NCBI GenBank assembly: GCA_009693705.1
Contig: SHWS01000003.1
Location: forward strand, 1 to 64,000
Direction: 5' to 3'
DNA length: 64,000 bases
Source: Pelagibacteraceae bacterium
GTDB taxonomy: Bacteria > Pseudomonadota > Alphaproteobacteria > Pelagibacterales > Pelagibacteraceae
Shown: one piece after another, positions 8,431-17,265 of the stretch
Layout: each line of letters starts with the position of its first letter
Position numbering within the stretch: the stretch's first letter is position 1
Program-made: the position numbers and the translations under genes
Notes under the pieces: generated by a model
Databases searched by the model: none
What the model was told of the DNA's origin: nothing
The model's input: only the letters and a program-made list of their open reading frames with translations

Positions 8431-9568
8431 GTTGGTTATCTTGAATCTTATAAAAGTTTAGTTGATGGTAAATTTTATTATCCTTGATGTTAAAAATGCC
8501 AGTTTTACCTCTAAAGCTGTTTTTTTTTTTAAAAATTCTATCTAGTTTAGAAAGTTTGTTTTTTGAGGATAAATAATAAACAAGCCCTACAAGATCATAA
8601 CTTAACAAAGATAAATGATTTGGATTTTCATTAAATTTTTTAAAAAATCTATCTTTAAAATCGTCAAAATTTTTTTTATTGATCGAAGGATAGTAAATTG
8701 GTTGAAAATCTTTCTCTCTCAGCAAACTTTCATCAAACCATTGGTTTAAAGTAATGAAATATTTATCTGTCGGAAGTATGTCTGTGTACAACAGAGAAGT
8801 AGCAACACTTTTTAAATTTTCATCAAAGTCACTAATAATTACAGCATCAAAATTTACATTTCCAATTGTATATTTTTTTTCTAAATCTTTGATTTTTTGC
8901 TCTTTATTGATATCGTTTGATTTTTCAATTTTATAAATTTCATTTTTAAGATTTTGTTTTCTTACATTGTAATTTGTAATTTCTTCTATTTGTCTTGTTA
9001 ATTTTGTAGGCTCTGGATCATAGATATGCTCTTTAAAGATTATAATATTTGACTCTTCAATTCCTTTTTTTATTTCAGCTTCATAGTTTAATATTGGTGT
9101 TAAAAAAATTGTTTTTTTAATATTATTAAGATCTAAGAATTTTTTAATAGTAAGCAATTGGGATGTGGAATTTACCCCAGCACTAATAGTATTTTCTGGA
9201 AGATCAATAGTTTTATTAGTTAAAGATAAAAATTTTACATCTTTTACTTGGTTGAGATAGATCAAACTTTGGTGAAATACAGGCCCAATAATCACTTGAA
9301 CACCCATTTCTTTTAGTTCAATAGCAGATTTCAAAGTTTTATTTGCATCAGAATTAGTATCCTTAATAACTATTTCAATTAAATCGTTATCAATATCTGA
9401 TACAGCTAAGATAACCGCTTTAATAATTGATTGTCCAAGTTCTTTATTGGATCCAGTTGTAGGCACCAATAATCCAATTTTTATTTTTTCCTTAGCGCCT
9501 AAAGTTTGTGATGATAAAAAAAAATAATTTAATATTAAAAATAAAAGAATTTTATAAAGTTTTGACAT
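8414..9568 (-). CDS. LpoA-like periplasmic binding-fold protein (putative penicillin-binding protein activator)
   Basis: 384 residues. A signal peptide covers about residues 1-24 (hydrophobic LYKILLFLILNYFFLSS, cleavage near LGA-KEK). There is no lipobox cysteine, so it is probably soluble in the periplasm. The rest is a type I periplasmic-binding fold: KIKIGLLVPTTGSNKELGQ, VQVIIGPVFHQSLI, then the C-terminal lobe. It resembles the branched-chain amino-acid receptor/LpoA C-domain group. The position next to rsmI and a BON lipoprotein matches the E. coli lpoA-rsmI-dolP neighbourhood, which favours a role in activating cell-wall synthesis over nutrient uptake; no ABC permease genes are near. 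The function is inferred from context. Confidence 0.7.
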   Translation of the reverse strand: MSKLYKILLFLILNYFFLSSQTLGAKEKIKIGLLVPTTGSNKELGQSIIKAVILAVSDIDNDLIEIVIKDTNSDANKTLKSAIELKEMGVQVIIGPVFHQSLIYLNQVKDVKFLSLTNKTIDLPENTISAGVNSTSQLLTIKKFLDLNNIKKTIFLTPILNYEAEIKKGIEESNIIIFKEHIYDPEPTKLTRQIEEITNYNVRKQNLKNEIYKIEKSNDINKEQKIKDLEKKYTIGNVNFDAVIISDFDENLKSVATSLLYTDILPTDKYFITLNQWFDESLLREKDFQPIYYPSINKKNFDDFKDRFFKKFNENPNHLSLLSYDLVGLVYYLSSKNKLSKLDRIFKKKNSFRGKTGIFNIKDNKIYHQLNFYKIQDNQLIEIF

Positions 9569-9604
9569 ATTAATGATATTATATAATATTTTTTAAGCTT
9601 AATT

Positions 9605-10459
9605 ATGATAATAAAATCAGAATCTAAAGTTAAAAATGGCCTTTATTTAGTCTCAACTCCCATAGGAAATTTAAAGGATATTACTTTTAGAGCAATAGAA
9701 GTACTTAAGTTGTCTGATTTTATTTTGTGTGAAGACACAAGAGTGTCAAAAAATTTACTGAATAAATATGAGATTAAATCAAAATTAATCTCCAATTATA
9801 AATTTAATGAGAAAAAAAATGTAAGTATGATAATTGATATTTTAAAATCAGGAAAAATTATTTCTCTTATTTCAGACGCAGGTACACCAAACATATCCGA
9901 TCCTGGGGCAGTTCTTGTTAACGAGTGTATTCAACACAATATCGACATTATCCCTATCCCAGGTGCATCTGCAGTTACTACCGCAGTTTCGATTAGTGGA
10001 TTCTCAGAAAAATTTTTTTTTTATGGGTTTTTTCCAGAAAAAAATAAAATTTTAGAAAGTGATTTAGGTAAACTTTCTGAACTTGAAAGTACAATTGTTT
10101 TTTTTATTTCATCAAAAAAAATAAATAAAATTATACCTTTTTTAAAAAAATACTTTATTGATAGAAAGATTGTTTTATGCAGAGAGATTTCAAAAATATA
10201 TGAAGAATTTATTAGAAATGATGTAAAAAATTTAGAATTGTTTAAGACCAATCCTAGAGGTGAACTCACTATTGTAATATCTGAAAAAAAAAAAGATAAA
10301 AAGTTCTTACGCAAATTAAGTGAATCAGATAAAATGACTATCAAAAAAATGATAAATAAAATTAGTATTAAAGAAATTGTCAATGTTATAAATCAATCTA
10401 ATCCTATATCAAAAAAAGAAATTTATAATTATTGTTTAAAACTTAAAAATGAAATTTAG
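9605..10459 (+). CDS. rsmI: 16S rRNA (cytidine(1402)-2'-O)-methyltransferase
   Basis: 284 residues of the tetrapyrrole-methylase fold. Visible motifs are the opening LYLVSTPIGNLKDITFRAIE, CEDTRVSKNLL, LISDAGTPNISDPG and PIPGASAVTTAVSISGF. RsmI methylates the ribose of C1402 in the ribosomal decoding centre, using SAM. Its C-terminus overlaps the BON lipoprotein gene by 11 bp. The yraN and diaA genes often found between rsmI and the BON gene are absent. Confidence 0.95.
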   Translation: MIIKSESKVKNGLYLVSTPIGNLKDITFRAIEVLKLSDFILCEDTRVSKNLLNKYEIKSKLISNYKFNEKKNVSMIIDILKSGKIISLISDAGTPNISDPGAVLVNECIQHNIDIIPIPGASAVTTAVSISGFSEKFFFYGFFPEKNKILESDLGKLSELESTIVFFISSKKINKIIPFLKKYFIDRKIVLCREISKIYEEFIRNDVKNLELFKTNPRGELTIVISEKKKDKKFLRKLSESDKMTIKKMINKISIKEIVNVINQSNPISKKEIYNYCLKLKNEI

Positions 10460-11042
10460 ATTTATTTTAATTATCTTGGCTGTATTAACTTTAATTGGGT
10501 GTGTGGGTGTTTCATCTAAAGGTCTTCTAGGTACAGGCGTTAGTATAGCATTTGATCCAAGATCTGTAGGTACGCAGATTGACGACTCCATCATGCAAAA
10601 AAACCTTATTGCAAGAAACATTTTAAAAGATCCAAAATATTTTTTATCTATAAGAATTAAAGTATTAGATGGAAGAATTTTTTTAAAAGGTAAAGTTGAT
10701 GGGCTTGAAGAGAAATTAATTCTGACAAAATTGGCCTGGGAAACAGATGGTGTTCGTTCAGTTAGAAATGATATTAAAATTAAAGAAGATTTTAAGTTTA
10801 AACAATCTTCAAAAGATTTTTTAATTAGTACAAAATTTAGAGCTGCTTTATTGACAAATAAAGATATTAATTCAACAAATTATCAAATTGAAGTTTATAA
10901 ACAAAAAATTTACCTCTATGGTATTGCTTTAACAGTGAAAGAAAAAAAACTAGTGCTAGAAGAGGCAAATAAAATATCAGATATAGAAGATGTGATTGAA
11001 AGCATAATATTAGTTGAAGATTTGAGAATTCAAAAAAACTAA
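10449..11042 (+). CDS. BON-domain outer-membrane lipoprotein (DolP/YraP-like)
   Basis: 197 residues. The N-terminus is a lipoprotein signal with a clear lipobox (LTLIGC, Cys about residue 18). Two BON domains follow, at about residues 60-118 (KVLDGRIFLKGKVDG, WETDGVRSVRNDI) and 125-190 (EVYKQKIYLYGIAL, ISDIEDVIESIIL). DolP-like proteins sit on the inner face of the outer membrane and support envelope integrity. The start overlaps rsmI by 11 bp, as expected for an operon. The neighbourhood with an LpoA-like gene supports the assignment. Confidence 0.85.
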   Translation: MKFRFILIILAVLTLIGCVGVSSKGLLGTGVSIAFDPRSVGTQIDDSIMQKNLIARNILKDPKYFLSIRIKVLDGRIFLKGKVDGLEEKLILTKLAWETDGVRSVRNDIKIKEDFKFKQSSKDFLISTKFRAALLTNKDINSTNYQIEVYKQKIYLYGIALTVKEKKLVLEEANKISDIEDVIESIILVEDLRIQKN

Positions 11043-11203
11043 TTTTATTTTTACAATTAATTATATCCAACAAATAAGCAAAATTAATGGGAATATTTAT
11101 AATATTGATCTTTGGTAATCTTAATGGAGCAATTTAAATCTTTTATTATTTTATGAAAATCTAATGTTTTTTCTCGGTATAATGATCAATTTTAGTTTTT
11201 CAT

Positions 11204-11233
11204 TTGACGGTGATTAAACTCTACAATTAAGAT
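11204..11233 (+). promoter_or_regulatory. Candidate sigma-70 promoter for murJ
   Basis: TTGACG at 11204-11209 (5 of 6 to TTGACA) and TAAGAT at 11228-11233 are 18 bp apart, about 22 bp before the murJ ATG. A perfect TATAAT at 11178-11183 is a second candidate -10 but lacks a clear -35. The remaining part of the 212-bp gap (11043-11254) shows nothing else. Confidence 0.4.
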
Positions 11234-11254
11234 AAAATAAGCCTAATCAGATTT

Positions 11255-12784
11255 ATGAATTTAATTAAGTCAACCAGCACATTTAGTTTTTTTACTTTAA
11301 TTAGCCGTTTACTTGGTTATTTAAGAGATATATTAATCGCAATATTCCTTGGTACAGGATTTATTGCAGATATTTTTTTTGTAGCATTTAGAATTCCAAA
11401 TACATTTAGAGGACTTTTTTCTGAGGGAACTTTTAATGCAGCATTTGTTCCGTCTTATGCTTCAGAGTTAGTTAAAAATAAATCACAGTCTAACAAATTT
11501 GCTAACGATATTTTTAATTTATTATTTCTTATTTTGTTTTGCATAATTTTTTTAGCTCAATTATTAATGCCAATATTTGTATCATTCTTAGCACCAGGCT
11601 TTATTGAAGATACAGAGAAAATGGATTTAGCAATTCATTTAACACGAATAACTTTTCCATTTTTATTTTTTATTTGTTTAGCATCTTTTTTTTCTGCAAT
11701 TTTAAATTCACACAATAAATTTGCAGTTGCTTCTGCAGCTCCGATAATTTTAAATATAGTATTAGTTCTAGTATTAATTTTTTCAAAATTATTAGATGAT
11801 AATCTTGTTTATTATCTTGCTTATGGAGTTTCTCTGGCAGGTTTTTTACAATTATTTTTTTTATATTTCTTTGTAAAAGAATTCTATTCTGTAAAATTTA
11901 ACTTTAAAATAATATTTAATGAAAAAATAAAAATTTTTTTTAAAAGATTATTACCAAGTATTTTTTCTTCTGGTGTAACACAAATAAATATTTTAGTTGG
12001 AACTATTATTGCTTCTTTTCAAGCAAGTGCTGTTTCTTATCTTTATTATGCTGATAGAATATATCAAATAAATTTAGCAATTGCTGGAATTGCTATCGGT
12101 GTTGTTATACTTCCTCAGCTTTCAAGATATATTCAATTAAAAAAAAAAGATAAAATTTTACTGATTCAAAATAAAGCATTAGAATTAAGTTTTTTCTTAA
12201 GCTTACCAGCTTCTGTTGCTTTAATGATTGGCTCTAATCAAATTATCTCAGCATTATTCGGATATGGATTGTTTGATCAAAATTCAGTTATTAATTGCGC
12301 CAATGTTCTCTATTTTTTTAGTTTTGGTCTTCCAGCTTTCGTAATGATAAAGATTTTTGCAACTTTTTTCTTTGCAAATCAAGATACTAAAACTCCATTT
12401 TATATCTCTTTATTATCAGTTTTAATAAATATCTCTATTAGTCTTTATTATTTTAATACCATTGGATTTATTATTATCCCGATTGCAACAACAATTTCTT
12501 CATGGTTTAATGCAATTTTACTATTCATCTTTTTAAAAAATAAAAATCTTTTCTATTTTAATAAAATTTTTTTAGTCAGATTTTTAAAAATAATAGCTTC
12601 ATCACTTTTAATGGGATTGTTTTTTAATTATTTAATTTTTTTATTTGAGCATCAATTAGCTTTTGATAGTAATTTAAAGTCACTTTTTTTAATTCTTAGT
12701 GTATTTTTAGCGATGTGCTTTTACTTAATTGTTTGTTATTTTATGAAAGCTTTTAAAATAAGTGATATTCAATTAAAGTATTAA
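11255..12784 (+). CDS. murJ: Lipid II flippase MurJ
   Basis: 509 residues, with about 14 predicted hydrophobic helices and the MVF signature region near the N-terminus (FRIPNTFRGLFSEGTFNAAFVPSY). MurJ moves the lipid-linked peptidoglycan precursor across the inner membrane. It is 4 bp upstream of trpS, so the two are probably co-transcribed. The length and the conserved first third are normal for the family. Confidence 0.95.
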   Translation: MNLIKSTSTFSFFTLISRLLGYLRDILIAIFLGTGFIADIFFVAFRIPNTFRGLFSEGTFNAAFVPSYASELVKNKSQSNKFANDIFNLLFLILFCIIFLAQLLMPIFVSFLAPGFIEDTEKMDLAIHLTRITFPFLFFICLASFFSAILNSHNKFAVASAAPIILNIVLVLVLIFSKLLDDNLVYYLAYGVSLAGFLQLFFLYFFVKEFYSVKFNFKIIFNEKIKIFFKRLLPSIFSSGVTQINILVGTIIASFQASAVSYLYYADRIYQINLAIAGIAIGVVILPQLSRYIQLKKKDKILLIQNKALELSFFLSLPASVALMIGSNQIISALFGYGLFDQNSVINCANVLYFFSFGLPAFVMIKIFATFFFANQDTKTPFYISLLSVLINISISLYYFNTIGFIIIPIATTISSWFNAILLFIFLKNKNLFYFNKIFLVRFLKIIASSLLMGLFFNYLIFLFEHQLAFDSNLKSLFLILSVFLAMCFYLIVCYFMKAFKISDIQLKY

Positions 12785-12788
12785 TTTT

Positions 12789-13793
12789 ATGAATAAAAAA
12801 ATTTTTTCAGGAGTTCAGCCTACTGGTAATCTTCATTTAGGAAATTATTTAGGAGCAATTAAAAATTTTGTAGAGTTACATAATGACCATCACAATAATT
12901 GTGTTTTTTGTGTAGTGGATTTGCATGCTATAACAGTAAAACAAGATCCTAAAGAATTAAGAAATAATATTAGAGAAACAGTAGCAACTTTTATTGCATG
13001 TGGAATTAATCCAAATAAAAGTATTATTTTTAACCAGTCGGCAGTTGGCGCTCATGCAGAGGCAGCATGGATTCTAAGTTGTGTAGCTAGGATGGGGTGG
13101 TTAAATAGGATGACTCAATTTAAGGAAAAAGCAGGAAAAGATAAAGAAAAAGCCAGTATTGGTCTTTACTCTTACCCAGTTTTAATGGCTGCAGATATTT
13201 TATTGTATGACACAACTCATGTTCCCGTTGGTGATGATCAAAAACAACATTTGGAATTATGTAGAGATATTGCAAAAAAATTTAATACTGATTTTGAGGT
13301 AGAAAACTTTCTACAGATTCCTGAGCCTTTAATTCAGAAAGAATTTTCAAGAATAATGAGTCTTAAAGATGCCTCAAAAAAAATGAGCAAATCAGAATTA
13401 TCAGACCTAAGCAGAATCAATTTAACTGATAATAAAGATCAAATAATTAATAAAATAAAAAAAGCAAAAACAGATACTTTGCCTATGCCATCTAATATTA
13501 GTGAACTTAGCACTAGAATTGAGGCTAAGAATTTAATGTGTATATTTTCAAGTTTAACAAACTCTAGCTTAGAAAAAACTTTAGAAATGTTTTCCGGAAA
13601 AAATTTTTCAGAATTTAAAGATAATTTATCTGAAGTTTTGATAAATAAGATTTATCCTATTTCTTTAGAAATTAAAAAATTAATAGACGATAAGTCATAT
13701 TTGGATAAAATTCTTCAAGAAGGAAGCGAAAAAGCCAATTTAACTGCATCAAAAAAAATCAATAAAATTAGAGAAATTGTTGGGTTTTTATAG
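12789..13793 (+). CDS. trpS: Tryptophanyl-tRNA synthetase
   Basis: 334 residues of a class I aminoacyl-tRNA synthetase. The HIGH-type motif appears as GNLHLGNYLGAI near residue 13 and the KMSKS loop as KKMSKSELSD near residue 200; GVQPTGNLH and the DDQKQHLELCRDIA helix are typical of TrpRS. It charges tRNA-Trp in the cytosol. The murJ-trpS pairing is common in alphaproteobacteria. The 48 bp before the next gene leave room for a weak promoter. Confidence 0.97.
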   Translation: MNKKIFSGVQPTGNLHLGNYLGAIKNFVELHNDHHNNCVFCVVDLHAITVKQDPKELRNNIRETVATFIACGINPNKSIIFNQSAVGAHAEAAWILSCVARMGWLNRMTQFKEKAGKDKEKASIGLYSYPVLMAADILLYDTTHVPVGDDQKQHLELCRDIAKKFNTDFEVENFLQIPEPLIQKEFSRIMSLKDASKKMSKSELSDLSRINLTDNKDQIINKIKKAKTDTLPMPSNISELSTRIEAKNLMCIFSSLTNSSLEKTLEMFSGKNFSEFKDNLSEVLINKIYPISLEIKKLIDDKSYLDKILQEGSEKANLTASKKINKIREIVGFL

Positions 13794-13841
13794 TATTTAT
13801 TAAATAGTTTAAATTTTTTAATTATAAACTATAAACAAATC

Positions 13842-14384
13842 ATGTTCATTCAAACTGAAATAACACCTAACCCTAATTCTTTGAAATTTTTACCAGGGAA
13901 AAAAGTTTCAAATAGCGGTCCTTATGAAATTACTAAAAAAAATGATTTAAATAATGATTTAGTTAGAAATATAATGTCTGTTAATGGTGTAAAAGGTGTT
14001 TTCTTGGCTGAAGATTTTATTTCAGTAAATAAAATACCATCAAGTAATTGGGATGAAATTAAGCATATAGTGATCTCGTTAATTAATGAATTTTATTCTG
14101 ATGGAAAAGAGTTTGTAATAGACGAAAATTTGACAGAAAAAAATGAGGATTTAAAAGAAATAGAACAGAGGATTATAAAAATTTTAGACCAAAAAATTAG
14201 ACCAGCAGTTGCACGAGATGGAGGGGATATTAAATTTAAAAGCTTTAAAGATGGAGTGGTCAGTGTTCAATTGCAAGGAAGTTGTTCAGGATGCCCTAGT
14301 TCTACTTTGACCTTAAAACAAGGAGTACAGAATTTATTATGTCACTACCTGCCTGAAGTTAAAGAAGTTATTGCCGTTGAATAA
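13842..14384 (+). CDS. Nfu-type iron-sulfur cluster scaffold (NfuN + NifU C-terminal domain)
   Basis: 180 residues in two domains. The N-terminal Nfu_N domain (1-85) opens with IQTEITPNPNSLKFLPG; the C-terminal NifU-like domain (about 105-180) carries the cluster-binding CxxC as GSCSGCPSSTLTLKQGVQ (Cys148 and Cys151 approximately). Such proteins carry 4Fe-4S clusters to target enzymes; candidates in this window include MiaB, Nth and ferredoxin. It is 3 bp before the Bax-like gene. The layout matches mitochondrial/alphaproteobacterial NFU1 rather than gammaproteobacterial NfuA. Confidence 0.93.
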   Translation: MFIQTEITPNPNSLKFLPGKKVSNSGPYEITKKNDLNNDLVRNIMSVNGVKGVFLAEDFISVNKIPSSNWDEIKHIVISLINEFYSDGKEFVIDENLTEKNEDLKEIEQRIIKILDQKIRPAVARDGGDIKFKSFKDGVVSVQLQGSCSGCPSSTLTLKQGVQNLLCHYLPEVKEVIAVE

Positions 14385-14387
14385 AAT

Positions 14388-15449
14388 ATGAACATTAAAA
14401 ATTTAAAGCATCAAAAAAATATAGATTTTGGTTCTCTTATAAAAACAATTTTAAGCAGCTTTATAATTCTTGGTTTTTTTTACTTATTACCAGTATTTAT
14501 AAAATTTTCTGGTGAAAGCATTGTAAATAAAAAAGTATTCAAAAACGATTCTCAACAAATTTTAACCTACACACTTAATAATAACTTTGATGAAACGATT
14601 GACAGTGAGTTTTTTGATGAGAAAGATCTTTTAGATGATATTTTAAGCTTAAATAATTTAGAAGAAGACTCGGTAAGATTAAAATTTTCGGATATTATAA
14701 AATTGTTTGAGGATGTTAATTATAAATTAAGTGATGTTAGAAAAAATAAACTTGTTAAACCTGTTGCTTTATCGTGGCTTCCCAACGAAATAAAGTTGAT
14801 TGATAATGTTAAAAAAAAGAAAGAGTTATTTATTCAAATAATATTACCATTAATTTTGGAAGAAAATAATAATATTAGACAAGATAGAAAAAAACTTTTT
14901 ACTATAATTAATAAAAGTAAAAATTCAGATCTTGAACTTAAATGGCTAGAAAAAAAATATAAACAATATGGAATTCCATCAAAAGATTTATCTACCTTAA
15001 AGATAAGAATGGATGAAATTCCAGTTTCTTTGGCAATCGCACAATCTGCCAAAGAAACAGGCTGGGGATCTTCGCGATTTGCTTTGGAGGGTAATGCATT
15101 ATTCGGTCAATGGACTTGGTCTGGCAAGGGTTTAAAACCAGAATACAGAGAAGCAAATAAAGATCATGAAGTTATGAAATTCAATGTACTACAGGCCTCA
15201 GTTCGAGCATATCATAGAAATCTAAATACCCACCCTAGTTATCATGATTTTAGACTATCTAGAGCTGAATTAAGGGATCAAGGAAAACCTTTAGATAGCT
15301 TGATACTTTCACACGATTTAAAAGATTACGCAGAAACTGGAGAAGAGTATGTTGAAAAAATAAAAATAATTATAATTCAAAACAACTTAAAAGATTTTGA
15401 TGACGTCCAGTTAATGCCTTCAAGCAATAATTTAGAAAGCTTGATTTAG
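14388..15449 (+). CDS. Bax-like glucosaminidase-domain protein
   Basis: 353 residues. One N-terminal membrane helix (about 20-42, IILGFFYLLPVFI) anchors it, followed by a variable region and a C-terminal glucosaminidase domain with PVSLAIAQSAKETGWGSSRFA (the Glu is the expected catalytic acid), NALFGQWTWSGKG and AYHRNLNTHPSY. The domain is related to E. coli Bax and to FlgJ-type N-acetylglucosaminidases that cut peptidoglycan glycans. It is therefore probably a periplasmic wall hydrolase, tethered to the inner membrane. The stop overlaps the convergent deacetylase gene by 4 bp. Confidence 0.85.
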   Translation: MNIKNLKHQKNIDFGSLIKTILSSFIILGFFYLLPVFIKFSGESIVNKKVFKNDSQQILTYTLNNNFDETIDSEFFDEKDLLDDILSLNNLEEDSVRLKFSDIIKLFEDVNYKLSDVRKNKLVKPVALSWLPNEIKLIDNVKKKKELFIQIILPLILEENNNIRQDRKKLFTIINKSKNSDLELKWLEKKYKQYGIPSKDLSTLKIRMDEIPVSLAIAQSAKETGWGSSRFALEGNALFGQWTWSGKGLKPEYREANKDHEVMKFNVLQASVRAYHRNLNTHPSYHDFRLSRAELRDQGKPLDSLILSHDLKDYAETGEEYVEKIKIIIIQNNLKDFDDVQLMPSSNNLESLI

Positions 15450-16507
15450 TTTTCTAAAATTATAAATTGTGTTCCAAACCATTTCAATTTATCGTCTTCA
15501 TTAAGTGTACAATTTATCCTTCCTGTTCTTAGAATAAAAGGTTTTGTAAATTTTATATTTAGAGTATTTGAAGAAATTTCAATCTTAGATTTTTCCCAGT
15601 TACCACCTTCATTTGAGTAGCAATTTATATTTTTTATATTTTTTTGTTCTTTAAAGAATTCGACTTTAAATTCAGGTGGGTTATTAAGCTTGGTTAATTT
15701 TTTTTCTTCAGGAAATAAACTTTTATATTGAAGAGGATAAGAATTTATAATTGAAACAAATCTTTCAATTTGACCATAATTTTCATTAATTGGGAACCTC
15801 GGCAGTTCAAATTTATCTTTAGTTATATCTATAACCCCAGAATGTTGACCAAATGCAAAATCAAAATTTTTACTTATGTGGTCTTTCATAAATTTTGAAT
15901 ACTCTCCAAAAGTGTAGGAATATAAACTTGGTATATAGTTAAGTTTCTCTAGAAAAATTTTATTTGCTTTTTCAACATCAGATATAAAATCATTATTAGT
16001 TTTATCAATCAAGTATTGATGTGTGTGCGAATGATGTCCAATAAATGAAAATGGTTCAGCGTCAATTTCTTTAATTTGTTCCCATGTCATGTATCCATTT
16101 TTACCAACAGGTTCAGTAGAAACAAATAAGATAAAGGGTATTTTATTTTTTTTTAGATAAGGCCAGGCTTCCTTATAAAAAGATAGGAAAGCATCATCTA
16201 TTGTTAATAAAATTTTTTTCTTTTTTTGTGGGGTGTTAAATATATTTTTAATTGTAATAGGATTATAGAAATCATAATTTGATTTTTTGATTATTTCCAT
16301 ATGCTTCTTAAACTCCTCCATTTGTATATTGGTTGAAGGATATTCTGGTTGATTAAATCTATGATACATAATTGATAAAATACCCTCCTCCTCAGAATGA
16401 TATTTTATATTATTTTCAATTGAATTAGATTTTGTGGTAAAACTAAAATTAAAAATGACTAAAATTATAATAGATGCCGCAAATGAAAAAATATTTTTAA
16501 TGATCAT
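15446..16507 (-). CDS. Secreted polysaccharide deacetylase (NodB-homology)
   Basis: 353 residues with an N-terminal signal peptide (1-30, hydrophobic AASIIILVIFNFSF). The NodB domain shows LSIMYHRFNQPEYPS, LLTIDDAFLSF (the catalytic/metal Asp pair, usually TFDDG) and GHHSHTHQYL (the metal-binding HSHTH). About 120 C-terminal residues form a separate beta-rich region of unknown role. It probably removes acetyl groups from an exported or wall polysaccharide. The start cannot be moved downstream without losing the signal peptide, so its first 53 bp overlap the 5' coding end of the divergent tsaB. Confidence 0.85.
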   Translation of the reverse strand: MIIKNIFSFAASIIILVIFNFSFTTKSNSIENNIKYHSEEEGILSIMYHRFNQPEYPSTNIQMEEFKKHMEIIKKSNYDFYNPITIKNIFNTPQKKKKILLTIDDAFLSFYKEAWPYLKKNKIPFILFVSTEPVGKNGYMTWEQIKEIDAEPFSFIGHHSHTHQYLIDKTNNDFISDVEKANKIFLEKLNYIPSLYSYTFGEYSKFMKDHISKNFDFAFGQHSGVIDITKDKFELPRFPINENYGQIERFVSIINSYPLQYKSLFPEEKKLTKLNNPPEFKVEFFKEQKNIKNINCYSNEGGNWEKSKIEISSNTLNIKFTKPFILRTGRINCTLNEDDKLKWFGTQFIILEN

Positions 16508-16841
16508 TAATAATAATAATAATTATAGTATTACGCATGAAAATAGTAAAATTAATTATGAAAAATTAGTGATCTTAATATCTGATTTTCTTAATTTAAA
16601 AAAATTAAAAAAATCAGACATTAAAACCTTTTATGTAAATTGTGGCCCTGGAAGTTTTGCTGGCATAAGAAATTCTATTTCAGTTGTTAAAGCATTTTTT
16701 CTATCAAAAAAAGTAAATTATTATTGTTATAGTTTTCAAGATTTTAAAAATGAAAAAGATATAAAATACGAAAATATCCCATATTTGTGTGACAAATTTA
16801 AAATAAAAAAAAATTTGATTAATCCTATTTATATAAGTTAA
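16455..16841 (+). CDS. tsaB: Short TsaB-like protein (tRNA t6A synthesis), N-terminal half only
   Basis: 128 residues, against about 230 in E. coli TsaB. The part present is the first ASKHA-fold half: a starting beta-strand (KIIIDAANEKIFLMI), the INYEKLVILISDFL helix and the diagnostic CGPGSFAGIRNSISVVKAF (usually GPGSFTGLRIG). The second half is missing. TsaB pairs with TsaD to make threonylcarbamoyl-adenosine at tRNA position 37. The gene order before fur and miaB supports the call; rimI, which usually follows, is absent. I start at the ATG at 16455 because it fits the family's first strand. Confidence 0.75.
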   Translation: MTKIIIDAANEKIFLMIINNNNNYSITHENSKINYEKLVILISDFLNLKKLKKSDIKTFYVNCGPGSFAGIRNSISVVKAFFLSKKVNYYCYSFQDFKNEKDIKYENIPYLCDKFKIKKNLINPIYIS

Positions 16842-16850
16842 TATCAAAAT

Positions 16851-17264
16851 ATGTCAGAGACAATTGAAGAAAAATGTTTAGCTAAAGGAGTTAAATTAAC
16901 CGATCAAAGAAAAATAATTGCTAAAGTAATGACCGAAGCTAATGATCATCCAGATGTAGATGAGTTACACAGTAGAGTGTTAAAAATAGATCCTAAAATA
17001 AGCATAGCCACAGTTTATAGAACCGTTAAATTATTCGAAGAGATAGGAATATTAGCTAAGCATGAGTTCAAAGGGGGTAAGGCTAGATATGAACAACTTA
17101 ACGAGGGTCATCATGATCATTTAATTGATATTAAATCTGGAGAAATAATCGAGTTTGTAGATGAGGAAATAGAAAAACTTCAAAAAAAAGTAGCAGAAAA
17201 ATATGGCTATACATTAGTAGACCATAAGTTGGAATTGTATGGGGTTAAAAAAAAAACTCAATAA
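16851..17264 (+). CDS. fur: Fur-family metal-responsive repressor (Fur/Mur-like)
   Basis: 137 residues. The winged helix (about 10-85) includes VKLTDQRKIIAKVM and the recognition segment ISIATVYRTVKLFEEIGIL; the metal/dimer domain contains EGHHDHLIDIKSGEIIEF. The structural-zinc CxxC pairs of classical Fur are absent. In alphaproteobacteria the protein at this locus often senses manganese or iron (Mur) rather than iron alone, so the metal is uncertain. It lies between tsaB and miaB, 1 bp before the miaB start, a widely kept order. It is a different paralogue from Irr at 32.05 kb. Confidence 0.9.
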   Translation: MSETIEEKCLAKGVKLTDQRKIIAKVMTEANDHPDVDELHSRVLKIDPKISIATVYRTVKLFEEIGILAKHEFKGGKARYEQLNEGHHDHLIDIKSGEIIEFVDEEIEKLQKKVAEKYGYTLVDHKLELYGVKKKTQ

Positions 17265-17265
17265 T

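Noticed and set aside
11043-11254. Gene remnant (for example gshB) between the BON lipoprotein and murJ
   Set aside because: All frames are broken by stops and none shows recognisable motifs.
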